From contig DASVVT010000043.1 in NCBI GenBank assembly GCA_036386415.1, forward strand, positions 1 through 63,822: DNA of 63,822 nucleotides. Direction: 5' to 3'. The DNA comes from DASVVT01 sp036386415 (GTDB taxonomy: Bacteria > Acidobacteriota > Blastocatellia > Pyrinomonadales > Pyrinomonadaceae). The notes beneath the pieces were generated by a model. The model was not told the origin of the DNA, ran no database searches, and saw nothing but the letters and a program-made list of their open reading frames with translations. Positions within the stretch are counted from its first letter, which is position 1. Each line of letters starts with the position of its first letter. This document shows, piece after piece, positions 50,196 through 60,517 of the stretch. A program made the position numbers and the translations under genes.

Positions 50196-53100
50196 TTATT
50201 GATTGTAGGCTTGCACAGGGGCTTCATTAGCAGAGCCGAAGAGCTGCTGGCTGAAGCCTGAAGTGCTACCCTGCACATACCAGGTGTTATCCGATGGACG
50301 ATACACCGCCAGGTCTGTCTTGCCATCGCCATCGAAGTCCGCCTGCACAGGGATGTCCGCGGACTGTCCCCACTGCGACCCGATCCAGCCGCCGCTGCTC
50401 TTCAAGACATACCAGTTGCCGTCCGAGGGTCGGAACACGGCCACATCCGCCTGACGGTCTCCGTCGTAGTCTCCCACTACCAACTTATCCGTCGTCGCTC
50501 CCCATTGCGTCGCCGCATAGGTCGATAGACCGTTGTAGCCGATGTACCAGGTCAATTGACCTGCGCCGGGGTCGTTGCTGCGAACGACAGCGAAGTCTGC
50601 CTTGCCGTCCTTATTGAAATCCGCAGGCACGGGCACATCCGTACTGGCTCCCCACACCTTGCGAATGTGAGTCGCCTGGTTGAAGTTATCCGTGCTCTTC
50701 AAGATGTACCAGACGCCCTGTACGGAGCCCTCCAGGGGACGGAAGACGGCGATGTCAGTCTTCCCGTCGCCGTCGTAATCAGCCGGGACAGGCTTGTCCT
50801 GAGTCGAGGGGCTGCCCCACGTGACAACTATGTCGCCGCCGGAGTTCTTACTGATGAACCACTGTCCGGTGCTCGTGCGATAGACTGTAAAGTCTGTCTT
50901 GCCGTCGCCATCATAATCGCCCGGCACGATCTCGTCGCCCAGGCTCTCGCCGCCCCAGAAGAGTGTACGGGGCGAGCCGCCGCTCGATGAGAGAGCGTTC
51001 CAGTAGCCGTCCTCACCACGGAAGGTGGCAAAGTCGGCCTTGTTGTCGCCGTCAAAATCGAAGGCGGCATGATAGGTCGGCAGAGCCACTTCGCAGGAAG
51101 AGACCTTCACGTCGTCTATGTACCAGCCGAAGGTCGTGCCGCCGCAGCCGTCCTGACTCATGTCATAGCGAAGCTTGATATTGTGACCACCCGTCGCGCC
51201 TAAAGCGCTCAGATTGACCACGGTCGTACCCCACGTTCCACCGACGCGGCCACCGTCCGTGCCTGTCCATGCGCGCTGGCTAGCGCGCGGGTTCGTGTTG
51301 CCGCCCGCCGAGGAGGTGAAAGTGCCTGTGTGCGCGTTGTAGGTGAAGGCCGCTTGCGGCACGAGCGTAAACGCTCCACCGTCGAGGCTCACCCACAGTT
51401 GGCCGCCGTCGTAGGTGGACTCCGTGGAGACCCAGTGCGCGAAACGTAGAACGGGCGAGGCCACACCGGAGGGGATGTTGATCGTCGGACTCGTCAGGCT
51501 CTGGACACCGGACTCGTCATCAGAGGCGTTGCAGCCGCCGATGTTCGAATCCTCTGCGAAGAAACCCTTGCCCGCGCGCCCGTCCGGCAGCGTACTGCTG
51601 ACAACCCAGTCGGGCATGTTGTAGCCCGCGCCGACAGAGGTATGACTGATCGTCCAGCCGGAGGTGCTGCCCTCGAAATCCTCTGAGAAGATCACGCTCT
51701 GGACGGTTCCCGCGCCGCAGGTGTCGGCGGGCGGGCTCTGCGCCAGAAGCGGCTGGAAGTTGCAGAAGGTCGGGACAGCATTCAACTCTGTCGCCAGTAC
51801 GGCCTTGTGCACCTGATCCAGATCAGCCGCCGTAATGATTTCGCCCGACGGCGTTCCGTCTGTGAGTTTGTTGAGGTTGGTGCTAGCGTTTTTCAGATCG
51901 AGCGCGGCCTGCTCAAGAGCAACGGCGTGATCTGCGAAGTCCGTGGTCGCGTGCTGGTAAACAGACTCGGCACGGAAGTAGATATGCGCGGCCTTGGTCA
52001 TACCGAGACCCGTGATGGTCTGGCCGTTATATGTGCCGCCATCCACGATCAGCGCATAAGCGTGATTCGGGACGCCTGAGTTGGTGTGAACGCCGCCGCC
52101 GTCAGCGGTCGAGCATGTGTAGTGAGCGGTATCATTAACTCTGGCCGGGTTGGCGTAGCAGTTCGGGTTCGACATATCGCGCAGAGCGCCGCCCGGCGTC
52201 ACGTCCTCACCCATCAACCAGCGCGTCGAGGCGTCTTTGGCGACGAGCCGCAGCGTCACATTGGGCGTCGAGGCGATGTTGTTTTTGAGCTGGTTGCCGT
52301 CAATCTGCGTGATGGCGAGAGAAGGAATGGTGATGGTCGCATCAGTGCCGGTCATCGTGCCCAGACCGGTCGCAGCGTTATTGGCGATCAAGACGGCGAT
52401 AGCACCGGCGTTCTGCGCGTTCTTCACTCTGACGGGCTGAGTGCAAGTGGCGCTCCGGTTAACCAGCGCAATTTTGCCCGCGAGCGCAGCCGCATTGGTA
52501 ATCGCCCCGCACCCGTCGTTAGCGTCAGTGCCGCCGCCCGAATTGTTATCAACCACAAGCACGACGTTCCCGGTCACGCCCGTAGTGGTCAGGGCTGGAC
52601 CAAAGGTGGCCGCGTTCGGTGTCCCCGCGCTGAATCCGGCAAGATTAGCCGGAGAGTTGATGACCATCTGTCGTCGGGTCGAGGTGGTCGAGGTCGAGCA
52701 GTTGCCGAGTGTGCGCAACGGGTCTGTGGTGCTGTTGCCGATGGTGTCGCGATTGTTGAGGATGTCAATCGTCTCGCCGAAGATGTCTGAGTAAGCTTCG
52801 TTGAGCGCGCCGGGCTGCCACTGGTAAACGAGATTGTGTGTGTACTGCGTGTAGGCGTGCGACCATTCGTGAGCCGTCACGTCGTCGGTCGTATAGCCGG
52901 GGCAGAAGGAGATGAACGTGCCGTTCCAAGAAGCGTTCGGGCACGCATTGCCGCGATTGAAGATGGCGTCCATCGTCGCGCCCGTGTTGTCGAAAGAGTC
53001 GCGGCCAAAGGCATTTTTATAGAAGTCGTAAACCTCTTTCGAGGAGGTGATCATGTTGTTGGCTTCAGTGCTGGCGGTCGGGAACAACTGGCCTTCGACC

Positions 53101-53951
53101 CAGTAAGGATTATTCGGATAGTTGGGCGGAGTCTCGTTGGTATTTCCCTGGCCGTCGTAGGCGCGACGGTTCATCGCGTCGTGGATGCCCGTGATCTGAT
53201 CGACCACCTTGAGCGTGTGCGCGTCAACATAGACGAACTCGCGCACGCTCGAGCCGCGTACTTCAACTTCCCACACGAGATGGTTCTCGCCGGGGATGCC
53301 GCGCGCCAGGTTGGTGCGGAACACATAGAGCGTTTTGCCGAGGGCTGCGAGCGGCGTAACGGACTTAGCGCCCGACTCATCGTCGCTCAGGCTGGCCGCT
53401 ACGTGCCTGACAGCCGCCGCTGCCGCTTCGTCGGCTTGGCGCGTGGGAACGTGGTTCAGATTGATGTCCGGGATAAAATTGCCATTGACGGAATACAACT
53501 CGCCTGTGCCGTTAAAGTGGGTCATCAGCACTCCGCCAAAGACCGGAACGCCCTTGTAGACCTGATTGTAATCCAGATGCTGGCCGCCGATGTTGTCAGC
53601 CTTCTGGTCTGCCCTCTGCAACTCTGCGGCGGGGTTCGTGACGCCGAAGGCGCTGCCGTAATTCTGGAAGAAGGCTGCGGACTTATCTGCTAATGATCCG
53701 GCGATGCCGCCGGAAAAGCTGGCCTGTGTGCCGGATGACATACGCACGAAGCGCGCCGCTCCGGTGGCGGGACTGGTGTCCACAAGGGCTGCCCCGTTGG
53801 TCTTGATCTTGAGCCGCTGGATGCCAGCCTTGATATCAGCTTTTGTCGTCACAGCATCCTGCGCCGAGGCTGTCAGCGAAAGCACGGAAAATGATTGGAC
53901 AAGAGGGACTAAAAGGGAAACGCAGAGCACATACGAGAGTAAACGTTTCAA
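50196..53951 (-). CDS. Secreted M4 (thermolysin-like) metalloprotease with PA insertion and FG-GAP repeats
   Basis: 1251 aa extracellular protease. Signal peptide about 1-30, an FTP/PepSY propeptide to about 270, then the M4 catalytic domain with HEWSH (about 360) and GALNEAYSDIFGE (third ligand). A PA domain (about 410-560) is inserted before the C-terminal catalytic part (GVHTNSGVPNHAYALIVDGG). After it come a beta-sandwich domain and six FG-GAP/VCBS units (DYDGDGKTDFTVYR type), probably calcium-binding. TTG start with GGAG upstream. Family M36 is possible, but NEAYSD fits M4. Confidence 0.9.
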   Translation of the reverse strand: MKRLLSYVLCVSLLVPLVQSFSVLSLTASAQDAVTTKADIKAGIQRLKIKTNGAALVDTSPATGAARFVRMSSGTQASFSGGIAGSLADKSAAFFQNYGSAFGVTNPAAELQRADQKADNIGGQHLDYNQVYKGVPVFGGVLMTHFNGTGELYSVNGNFIPDINLNHVPTRQADEAAAAAVRHVAASLSDDESGAKSVTPLAALGKTLYVFRTNLARGIPGENHLVWEVEVRGSSVREFVYVDAHTLKVVDQITGIHDAMNRRAYDGQGNTNETPPNYPNNPYWVEGQLFPTASTEANNMITSSKEVYDFYKNAFGRDSFDNTGATMDAIFNRGNACPNASWNGTFISFCPGYTTDDVTAHEWSHAYTQYTHNLVYQWQPGALNEAYSDIFGETIDILNNRDTIGNSTTDPLRTLGNCSTSTTSTRRQMVINSPANLAGFSAGTPNAATFGPALTTTGVTGNVVLVVDNNSGGGTDANDGCGAITNAAALAGKIALVNRSATCTQPVRVKNAQNAGAIAVLIANNAATGLGTMTGTDATITIPSLAITQIDGNQLKNNIASTPNVTLRLVAKDASTRWLMGEDVTPGGALRDMSNPNCYANPARVNDTAHYTCSTADGGGVHTNSGVPNHAYALIVDGGTYNGQTITGLGMTKAAHIYFRAESVYQHATTDFADHAVALEQAALDLKNASTNLNKLTDGTPSGEIITAADLDQVHKAVLATELNAVPTFCNFQPLLAQSPPADTCGAGTVQSVIFSEDFEGSTSGWTISHTSVGAGYNMPDWVVSSTLPDGRAGKGFFAEDSNIGGCNASDDESGVQSLTSPTINIPSGVASPVLRFAHWVSTESTYDGGQLWVSLDGGAFTLVPQAAFTYNAHTGTFTSSAGGNTNPRASQRAWTGTDGGRVGGTWGTTVVNLSALGATGGHNIKLRYDMSQDGCGGTTFGWYIDDVKVSSCEVALPTYHAAFDFDGDNKADFATFRGEDGYWNALSSSGGSPRTLFWGGESLGDEIVPGDYDGDGKTDFTVYRTSTGQWFISKNSGGDIVVTWGSPSTQDKPVPADYDGDGKTDIAVFRPLEGSVQGVWYILKSTDNFNQATHIRKVWGASTDVPVPADFNKDGKADFAVVRSNDPGAGQLTWYIGYNGLSTYAATQWGATTDKLVVGDYDGDRQADVAVFRPSDGNWYVLKSSGGWIGSQWGQSADIPVQADFDGDGKTDLAVYRPSDNTWYVQGSTSGFSQQLFGSANEAPVQAYNQ

Positions 53952-54712
53952 ACAAGTTCTCCTTCTGGCTTTGGTTAAAGCGCCGAGACCTGGTAGTCAC
54001 AGCACGAGGGCTATGGAAAAGGCTGAATGATTACAGAGGCGATACTCGAAAGTATGCTTCAGGAACAGCAATGTCACTTATTGAAGGTATCCCTGGATTC
54101 AACTTCGCATTAGCATCTCTCGACTAACGCATGGAAAAGGCTGTGGATGCTGGGTGCGGCGCGATACTCAACTATATCACCAGGGGGAAGCGGTGAGCAG
54201 TGCTTGATTATCTGTCTTCAGGGCTTGTGAACCGGAATTCCTACTTCAGTCTGTATTTCTTACCGGAACAGCAAGATACACTAAGCAGCGGACGCAGTGC
54301 ATCTGAGCTTTGTCACTATTTATGAGGACAAAGCTCCCTATGTTCAACGGGCGAAGGAGGACAATCCTCCTTTAAGGGCGGTACATTTGTACCGCTCTTG
54401 CTAAAAATGGCAGGATTTGCAGTAGTTCTGAGCGCGCGCTCGTGACGCAGGCGTTGCATGGGTGGCCGGAAGTAGTGTGTCAGTTTGATATCAAAGCGCC
54501 GGTCATGATTGGCTCATAATTTCAGGCCGACCCATTATGTGTCCGGGGCAGTTTGTTCTGGAAGGGCCGGACAAAAAGATTAGATTGAAGCAGTCTCTCC
54601 GGCTTGCCTGTGTTCTCGGCGGGCAGAAGATAAACCCCGGACTGGCGGGAAGCCAACGCGATTACCCGGCGCGGCGGGTGGCGCGCGCCTGTATCCTCTT
54701 CAAAGTTCTTGC
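53952..54712. other. Non-coding region with two small hairpins
   Basis: 761 bases between the M4 protease start and the stop of the zinc-ribbon gene. Two adjoining hairpins lie at 54354-54372 (AAGGAGG/CCTCCTT, loop ACAAT) and 54378-54395 (GCGGTAC/GTACCGC, loop ATTT). I see no other coding or repeat signal; frames here are short and low quality. Confidence 0.6.
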
Positions 54713-55288
54713 TCAGCTTCCGCCCGCGAGCGGTTTGCCGCAGCGATTGCAGAAGCGCGCCGAGGCGTCGCGTTGCTCTGCGCCGCAAGAGGGGCAGGCG
54801 CGACCGACGCGCATGTTCGCGCCGCAGGATGAGCAGAAGTCTGAGCCTGCGCTTGCAGCCGCGCCGCAGTTGCCACAGCGTCCGGGCATGGGCGGCACGT
54901 AGCCTCCGGCTTTGCGCGCGATGTGGCCTTCGATCACTTTCCAGGCGTCTTCTGTGATCTTATATTGCCAGTACGCGCCCAAGGCAGGCAGCGCGATCAG
55001 CGCGCCTAAAGAGAGAATCATGACGGCGGCTGCGACCGCCGCTTTGTCGAACCACTTCTGCATGCCGATCTCGACGCGCGTGCCCCCGTGTTCGGGCGTG
55101 ATCTTGATTGTCAGAGCGGAAGAGAGTCCGGTTAGCTCGCGTAACGTGCTAGACTTGCGTGCCTGAAGCACGGTCGTCGAAGAGACCTGCATGGTCTGGA
55201 CTTCGTAATCCGTATCGAAGAGGTTGCGTAGTTCCGTGACCAACTGCTGGGCATCGGCCTCGACGCCCGGATAAAATCTGTTGTCCAT
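54713..55288 (-). CDS. Membrane protein with double zinc ribbon
   Basis: 191 aa. The N-terminal 95 residues are an alpha/beta domain (ADAQQLVTELRNLF); a hydrophobic segment spans about 85-110. The C-terminal 50 residues have two zinc ribbons: CGNCGAAASAGSDFCSSCG and CPSCGAEQRDASARFCNRCG. It resembles small Acidobacteriota proteins with zinc-ribbon tails of unknown role. It is divergent from the M28 gene. Confidence 0.75.
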   Translation of the reverse strand: MDNRFYPGVEADAQQLVTELRNLFDTDYEVQTMQVSSTTVLQARKSSTLRELTGLSSALTIKITPEHGGTRVEIGMQKWFDKAAVAAAVMILSLGALIALPALGAYWQYKITEDAWKVIEGHIARKAGGYVPPMPGRCGNCGAAASAGSDFCSSCGANMRVGRACPSCGAEQRDASARFCNRCGKPLAGGS

Positions 55289-55443
55289 TTCCGATGAGCT
55301 TTCCTTTCAGTTCAAGCGCCCGCGCCAGGCTTTCGTGTCTCTGTATTTTACGTCACAAAGCGCGCGCGGGTTCAATAAGTGTTGACGACTTGCGATAAGA
55401 TGATTCGCACGGAAACAATGTACATGGGAGGGGAAACGATCAA

Positions 55444-57660
55444 GTGAAAACGATCTGCCGTCAAGGTCTGGCGCTCTTTCTGGTTGCCCTGGTGATCTTC
55501 GGAGCAACGGGCGCGCGCTCGCAAAATAACAGAACGGATGCTGCCCTTGACGGCTTCACGCCGGAAGAGTCTGCGCGCCAGCGCCGCCTTGAAGAGCAGT
55601 TCAACGCCGTCCCCTCTGCTGCTTCGGCGCGCGCGCACTTGAAGCTGTTGACGGCTGAGCCGCACGTCGCGGGCACGCGCGAAGACTACGCCACAGCCCT
55701 CTACGTGCGCGACCAGTTGCGCTCCTACGGCCTCACGGCTGATCTCGAAGAATATCAGGTTTTGCTGCCTTACCCTAAGCAGCCGAGCATCGTCGAGCTG
55801 CTCGCTCCGCGACGCGCGCGTTTGAAGGTGCAGGAGCCAGCGCTCTCGCTCGACCCGACCTCTTCGAGCCGCAAGATCATCCCGCTCTTCAACGGCTACT
55901 CGGCGGCAGGCGACGTGAGCGCGCAACTCGTCTACGTCAACTACGGACTGCCCAATGATTACGAGGCGCTCAAGAAGGTGGGCGTGGACGTGCGCGGGCG
56001 TATCGCCATCGCGCGCTACGGCAGCTCTTTTCGTGGCGTTAAGGCGAAGGTGGCCGAGCAGCACGGCGCAGTTGGTCTCATCATCTATTCCGATCCGGCG
56101 GACGACGGCTACATGCAGGGCGACGTCTACCCGAAAGGCCCCTGGCGACCGGATCAGTCGGCGCAGCGCGGCTCGGTCGAATACCTTTTTGAATATCCGG
56201 GCGACCCGCTGACGCCAGGCCGTCCCTCCATTGAGGGTACGCCGCGCATCAAGATGGAAGAAGCGACGAACCTGCCGCACATCCCCGTCCAGCCGATCTC
56301 TTACGGCGACGCCAGCCTGTTGCTCGCCCCGCTCGAAGGGCCGCTACGTCCCAAAGGTTTTCAGGGCGGCCTGCCTTTCGCTTATCACGTCGGCGGCAAC
56401 GACGTAGTGCGCGTGCGCCTGAAGACGGAGATGGATTATGCCGTGCGTACGATCTGGAACGTCACGGCGCGCATCGAAGGCGGCGAGGAGCGAGACCGCC
56501 TCGTCATTCTGGGGAATCATCGCGACGCCTGGACCTTCGGCGCGGTCGATCCCAATAGCGGCACGACCGCCATGCTCGAAGTAGGGAAGGGCTTAGGCCA
56601 GCTTTTGAAGACGGGCTGGAAGCCGCGACGCACCATCTTGCTGTGCAGTTGGGACGGTGAAGAATACGGTCTGATCGGCTCGACCGAATGGGCAGAGCAG
56701 CACGCCGAGGAGTTGAAAAAGAATGCCGTTGCCTACCTCAACATGGATTCAGCAGTCTCGGGCGCATACTTCAACGCGTCGTCTGTGCCCTCTCTGTGGA
56801 AATTGATTCGCGCCGTGACGCGCGACGTGCGTGATCCGAAGACCGGCAAGACGCTCTACCAGGCGTGGCAGGAGCGCTCGCGCCAATCAACTCCCGAAGC
56901 TGAATTGACAGACCCATCGACGGGCACCGACACAAAGATCGCCGAAGCGCGGATCAGCGCCCTCGGCTCCGGCTCCGATTACACCCCCTTCTTACAGCAT
57001 CTCGGCATCGCTTCGCTCGACATGAGCTTCAGCGGCGAGTACGGCGTCTATCATTCGGCCTACGACTCGTTCTACTGGATGTCGAAATTCGGCGACCCGA
57101 CATTCCAGTATCACGTCGCGGCGGCGCAGGTGTGGGGCACAATCGCGCTCAGGCTCTCGGACGCGAGCGGGCTGCCGTTCGATTACACGGACTACGCGGC
57201 GCAGCTTCAAGAGTTCCTGATCGAGACGCAGCGAGCGGCCACAAGGCGCAAGCTCGCAGACTCCTTCGACGCGAAGGCGCTGGAAGAGGCCATCGAAGAG
57301 CTGGAAGAAGAGGCCGAGCGCATAGATAAGCGGCGGCGCGAGACGATGCAGGAAGTTGAAAGATCACGCGTCCAGGCAAACGATTCTCATCCACGCGCCG
57401 TCGCACGATTGCGCCGCATCAACGATGCGCTCGTCGAAGCCGAACGCGCACTGACGGACGAGCAAGGGTTGCGCGGTCGCGCCTGGTACAAGCACCAGAT
57501 TTACGCGCCCGGCTATTACACGGGCTATGCCGCGCAGCCGCTGCCCGATCTGCTTCAGGCGATTGATGACCGCTCAGCCCCAAACGCACGCGACGCATCT
57601 TTACGAATCGCCAGAGCGATCCGCCGCGCGGCGGATGTTTTGAAAAAGGCACGCGATTAA
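55444..57660 (+). CDS. M28 peptidase, glutamate carboxypeptidase II (PSMA)-like
   Basis: 738 aa secreted exopeptidase. Signal peptide about 1-25. PA domain about 130-290 (GYSAAGDVSAQLVYVNYG). Metal ligands of the di-zinc M28 centre: GNHRDAWTFGAVDPNSGTT near 357, WDGEEYGLIGSTEW near 402, LNMDSAV near 433. The C-terminal helical dimerisation domain extends to the end. GTG start with GGAGGGG upstream. It is like human PSMA/NAALADase and some bacterial dipeptidases; it releases a terminal residue from peptides. Confidence 0.92.
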   Translation: MKTICRQGLALFLVALVIFGATGARSQNNRTDAALDGFTPEESARQRRLEEQFNAVPSAASARAHLKLLTAEPHVAGTREDYATALYVRDQLRSYGLTADLEEYQVLLPYPKQPSIVELLAPRRARLKVQEPALSLDPTSSSRKIIPLFNGYSAAGDVSAQLVYVNYGLPNDYEALKKVGVDVRGRIAIARYGSSFRGVKAKVAEQHGAVGLIIYSDPADDGYMQGDVYPKGPWRPDQSAQRGSVEYLFEYPGDPLTPGRPSIEGTPRIKMEEATNLPHIPVQPISYGDASLLLAPLEGPLRPKGFQGGLPFAYHVGGNDVVRVRLKTEMDYAVRTIWNVTARIEGGEERDRLVILGNHRDAWTFGAVDPNSGTTAMLEVGKGLGQLLKTGWKPRRTILLCSWDGEEYGLIGSTEWAEQHAEELKKNAVAYLNMDSAVSGAYFNASSVPSLWKLIRAVTRDVRDPKTGKTLYQAWQERSRQSTPEAELTDPSTGTDTKIAEARISALGSGSDYTPFLQHLGIASLDMSFSGEYGVYHSAYDSFYWMSKFGDPTFQYHVAAAQVWGTIALRLSDASGLPFDYTDYAAQLQEFLIETQRAATRRKLADSFDAKALEEAIEELEEEAERIDKRRRETMQEVERSRVQANDSHPRAVARLRRINDALVEAERALTDEQGLRGRAWYKHQIYAPGYYTGYAAQPLPDLLQAIDDRSAPNARDASLRIARAIRRAADVLKKARD

Positions 57661-57673
57661 TAAGCTTCAACCA

Positions 57674-58393
57674 TCAAGGGTCGGTAACCAGAAATACATC
57701 ATAGGCCCAACGTCCGAGAGGGGTATGCTGAGCGCCCTCGACCTTCGCCCGGTATCGGAATTGGTTGCCATGTTGGTCGCTTCGTTTCGTCTCTTTATAG
57801 ATGAGCGAGATGGTCTCAACGCTTAGTTCCGTCAACGTCTGCAATTCCGTTGACTCCGAGGCGCTGTTGTGGTTGAGGTCTCGCCAGAGACGCAAGCGGG
57901 GAAAGATCGCGTCCCGGTTATCAATCACTCCATCAGCGTTGCCCCCTCCCTCCGGCTTATCGAACTCGGCGAGGGCGATAAAGCCGTTTGGATGATCTGA
58001 TAGTGGTTGCGTCGTGTAATTGCCGAACAACTCCGCGCCGTTATCTATGGTGCCGTTGCCATTGCGATCAAGCGCCAGCCATGCGTTGTTAGAGTCAGTT
58101 GCCGTCCACGCCAACCGCTCGGCTTCACCATCGTTGTTGAGATCAAAATTGACGCCATTTGCCACGCTGGTCAGGTTGAAGCCGTCGCCCGTAATGTCTA
58201 TCAAAATCGGCGATTCGGCGAGACAGCGACAGTTAATCGGATCCCACCCTTCGCCAAGCGCGAAACATTTGGTCATCGTGGCTGTATTGAGACAGGCGGG
58301 ACAAGTCTGAGAAGTGACAACCTTGCCGGTGTAATTGTTTGCTCCCAGAATGCAAAATAAAGATAGCAGGAAGATAAATAAGGTTCGCCGCAT
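57674..58393 (-). CDS. Secreted protein with calcium-binding-type D-rich repeats
   Basis: 239 aa. Signal peptide about 1-17, a Cys-rich segment (SQTCPACLNTATMTKCFALG, then CRC) and several aspartate-rich turns (DLNNDGEAERL, DRNGNGTIDNGAELF, DGVIDNRDAIFP, DLNHNS) like EF-hand or dockerin-type calcium sites. The function is unknown. GGAGG lies 7 nt before ATG 58393, which is preferred over an upstream extension. Convergent with the M28 gene at 13 bases. Confidence 0.78.
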   Translation of the reverse strand: MRRTLFIFLLSLFCILGANNYTGKVVTSQTCPACLNTATMTKCFALGEGWDPINCRCLAESPILIDITGDGFNLTSVANGVNFDLNNDGEAERLAWTATDSNNAWLALDRNGNGTIDNGAELFGNYTTQPLSDHPNGFIALAEFDKPEGGGNADGVIDNRDAIFPRLRLWRDLNHNSASESTELQTLTELSVETISLIYKETKRSDQHGNQFRYRAKVEGAQHTPLGRWAYDVFLVTDP

Positions 58394-58512
58394 GGCTTTG
58401 TCCTCCTCAGACGATCTGGCGTGTCGGTGGTTGAAACTGCTGCTGATGCGTAGCTGGCTGATGCGTATCAAGCTACAGCCAGGTTCTGATCTGTCTGATC
58501 GCAAAGGTCGCT

Positions 58513-59478
58513 TTAGTCAGATGTCTTGGGTGGTTTTTCCTTCACAAATCTCTTCTCGTCAGAATCCCAGACACCCTCTGCCTCATCGAAGTTGATCGTG
58601 AACGTGCTGCGATCAATCGGCTGATTGATCTCCAGCGTTCTGACGGTATACTCCAGCTTCAGCGCAAGATTACCCTCATTATCAAAGGCGTTGATGGAGA
58701 TGCGTCGTGGATGTGGGACGAGACTGTTCTGCATGAAGTCGTCAAATGTGAGTGAGAGTATTACTTTACCATCGGATGCGATTCTTTCTATCTGTATAGG
58801 TCGCACATTCTCTTCGGCAGGCCCAGACATTCGCACGCGAAGCTTGAACGAGCGTTTGTCGCTTTTGCCGCCGGGCATCTCCACGTCGCTGATAATCTCG
58901 CCCGTTTTGGTATCCTGTCGCTTAGACTTAACTTCTAAATCTCTGGCGCGGTTGTCCCATCGTACGTTCTGAGATTTAAGATCGAGAAGACGGAGCGCGC
59001 ACAGGGGACAATCGTCATCATCATTGCTCAAGTAGTCAACTGGAAGAAACAGCGGGTTAGGTAAGGCAGCCTGTGATGTTATCTCATCTTGCTTGCGGTA
59101 GGAGAGGATGCCTGAGCCCCGGTCGAAGTAATGGAAACGCTTCCCGTCATAAGCGACATCAACATCCGTTTTAAACCCTAGATGCTTATCGGTGTGGGAT
59201 TTGATTTTATAGCGTTTGTCCTCAGCCCAGTACTCGAAAGTGCCGGTGCCGTTCACGCCGTAGATGCTGACCTTCGCGTCGGCGACAAGGTGGACTGAAT
59301 TTATCGCGGCATACTTACCGCGCAGTTGATCCAGGGCTTGCACGGATTTTTCTTTGCTCTGCGAATCATTGACATTCTGGGCAGCATATGAGGTTAAGAG
59401 CATGGCGACGGCGCTAGATAAACACATCACAGCAACGGCCAGACCACAGCGTTTCCATCCTATATTTCCGAATATCAT
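58513..59478 (-). CDS. Secreted protein, outer-membrane lipoprotein-sorting (LolA)-like
   Basis: 321 aa. Signal peptide about 1-32, then a beta-rich domain with a repeated strand pattern (YGVNGTGTFEYWAEDKRYKIKS; KIKSHTDKHLGF). The fold resembles LolA/LolB-like proteins that hold lipid in a half-barrel; that is only a suggestion. A DDDDCPLCALRLLDL segment near 155 has an acidic run and a Cys pair. GGAGG lies 7 nt before ATG 59478. It follows the Asp-rich protein gene on the minus strand. Confidence 0.72.
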   Translation of the reverse strand: MIFGNIGWKRCGLAVAVMCLSSAVAMLLTSYAAQNVNDSQSKEKSVQALDQLRGKYAAINSVHLVADAKVSIYGVNGTGTFEYWAEDKRYKIKSHTDKHLGFKTDVDVAYDGKRFHYFDRGSGILSYRKQDEITSQAALPNPLFLPVDYLSNDDDDCPLCALRLLDLKSQNVRWDNRARDLEVKSKRQDTKTGEIISDVEMPGGKSDKRSFKLRVRMSGPAEENVRPIQIERIASDGKVILSLTFDDFMQNSLVPHPRRISINAFDNEGNLALKLEYTVRTLEINQPIDRSTFTINFDEAEGVWDSDEKRFVKEKPPKTSD

Positions 59479-59698
59479 GAAGACCTCCTGCTTTGTGCGG
59501 GCTCCGGCGCAATCAGCAAGCAGATTGCTGCCATCCGCATCACTGCCGCACAGGGTCTCTACCACGATTAACCTGCGCGTTCAGAAAGTCAATTAAACAT
59601 CTTCTTTCGTAGACCCAGTGAAGACAGAGATGTTCAACTGACCTTGAGGACGGAGAGTGATGACCGAAACCCCCAGACTAGGGGTTGATTTATCAGAG

Positions 59699-60004
59699 TC
59701 AAGCCTTTTCTCTGCTGGTGCAGAGTCTATCCCCAAGGGGCGGCCCGCATTCGCAAACTAAAACCACATAACACTTCTGGCCGCCACAGTGAGAGCCCGC
59801 ATCTTCGACGTGCCAGTCGCCCCTCACGTTCACGTTGACTGCCGGCAGTGTCGTCGGCGTGGGAATACACGTGTTGAAAAAGTCCGTGTAGCATCCTCTG
59901 GTTTGCCCGCAAAATTCTTGGGCTTGTCCTATATACTTGTGGGAGCCGAAAAGTGTGAGCGACAACGTAATGACCGAAAGTAGTAGGAGATACTTCCGTC
60001 TCAT
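59699..60004 (-). CDS. Small secreted Cys-rich protein
   Basis: 101 aa. Signal peptide about 1-28 (ending GQAQ), then about 70 residues with eight Cys (EFCGQTRGC, FNTC, SHCGGQKC, VCECG, RLC). The pattern suggests up to four disulfides. No family is recognised. GGAGG is 8 nt upstream of the ATG. First of three minus-strand secreted protein genes. Confidence 0.7.
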   Translation of the reverse strand: MRRKYLLLLSVITLSLTLFGSHKYIGQAQEFCGQTRGCYTDFFNTCIPTPTTLPAVNVNVRGDWHVEDAGSHCGGQKCYVVLVCECGPPLGDRLCTSREKA

Positions 60005-60258
60005 GGTCTGATCCTCCGTTCAGGTTTCAAGGAGATGCTTGCCTATTCAAGCTTTTTAGATTGTAAGGGACGGCAGCGAGCATGATCGAAGATTTGATAG
60101 AGCGATCATAAGTCGGTTGATGAAAGAAACGCTGCTATCCAGTTAAATAGGTTATTATGCTCTGCCCCTTTGTATATCTTGTCAAGTTTTTTTGTTTAAG
60201 TTGAGATGGAAATTTTGAGAAAGAGACGGGATGAAATCTGAAATCTGCCGAGGAGCGC

Positions 60259-60444
60259 ATGGACGCGATTAGATTGCTCATCAGATTTCTGGTCGGATTG
60301 ATTCTCGGAAGCGCGATGGTGATATGGGGTGGCATGGCTACGATGACAGGTCTGTTCGTCGCGGTAGCGATAGCTATTCTGACTGCCCTTTGGGGGGACA
60401 ATTTCTTGCTGTGGGTAATGAGAGCGTGTAGATTTTTGAAGTGA
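60259..60444 (+). CDS. Small membrane protein, 61 aa
   Basis: Two hydrophobic helices (about 5-26 and 30-47) with Gly-rich contacts and a basic end. GAGGAG precedes the ATG. No homologue is recognised; it may be a membrane-tuning small protein. Convergent with the following minus-strand operon. Confidence 0.6.
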   Translation: MDAIRLLIRFLVGLILGSAMVIWGGMATMTGLFVAVAIAILTALWGDNFLLWVMRACRFLK

Positions 60445-60517
60445 TGTTTAAGAAAACCGCCCGTCGCGCTAGGAAAGTAAGAGCATAAAGATGTAGCTCT
60501 TCGTCCTCCTGGCGCTC

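Noticed and set aside
54354..54395. Two adjoining hairpins as a riboswitch or terminator
   Set aside because: They are short, without a T tract or known aptamer consensus, and far from a start codon; left as unexplained.
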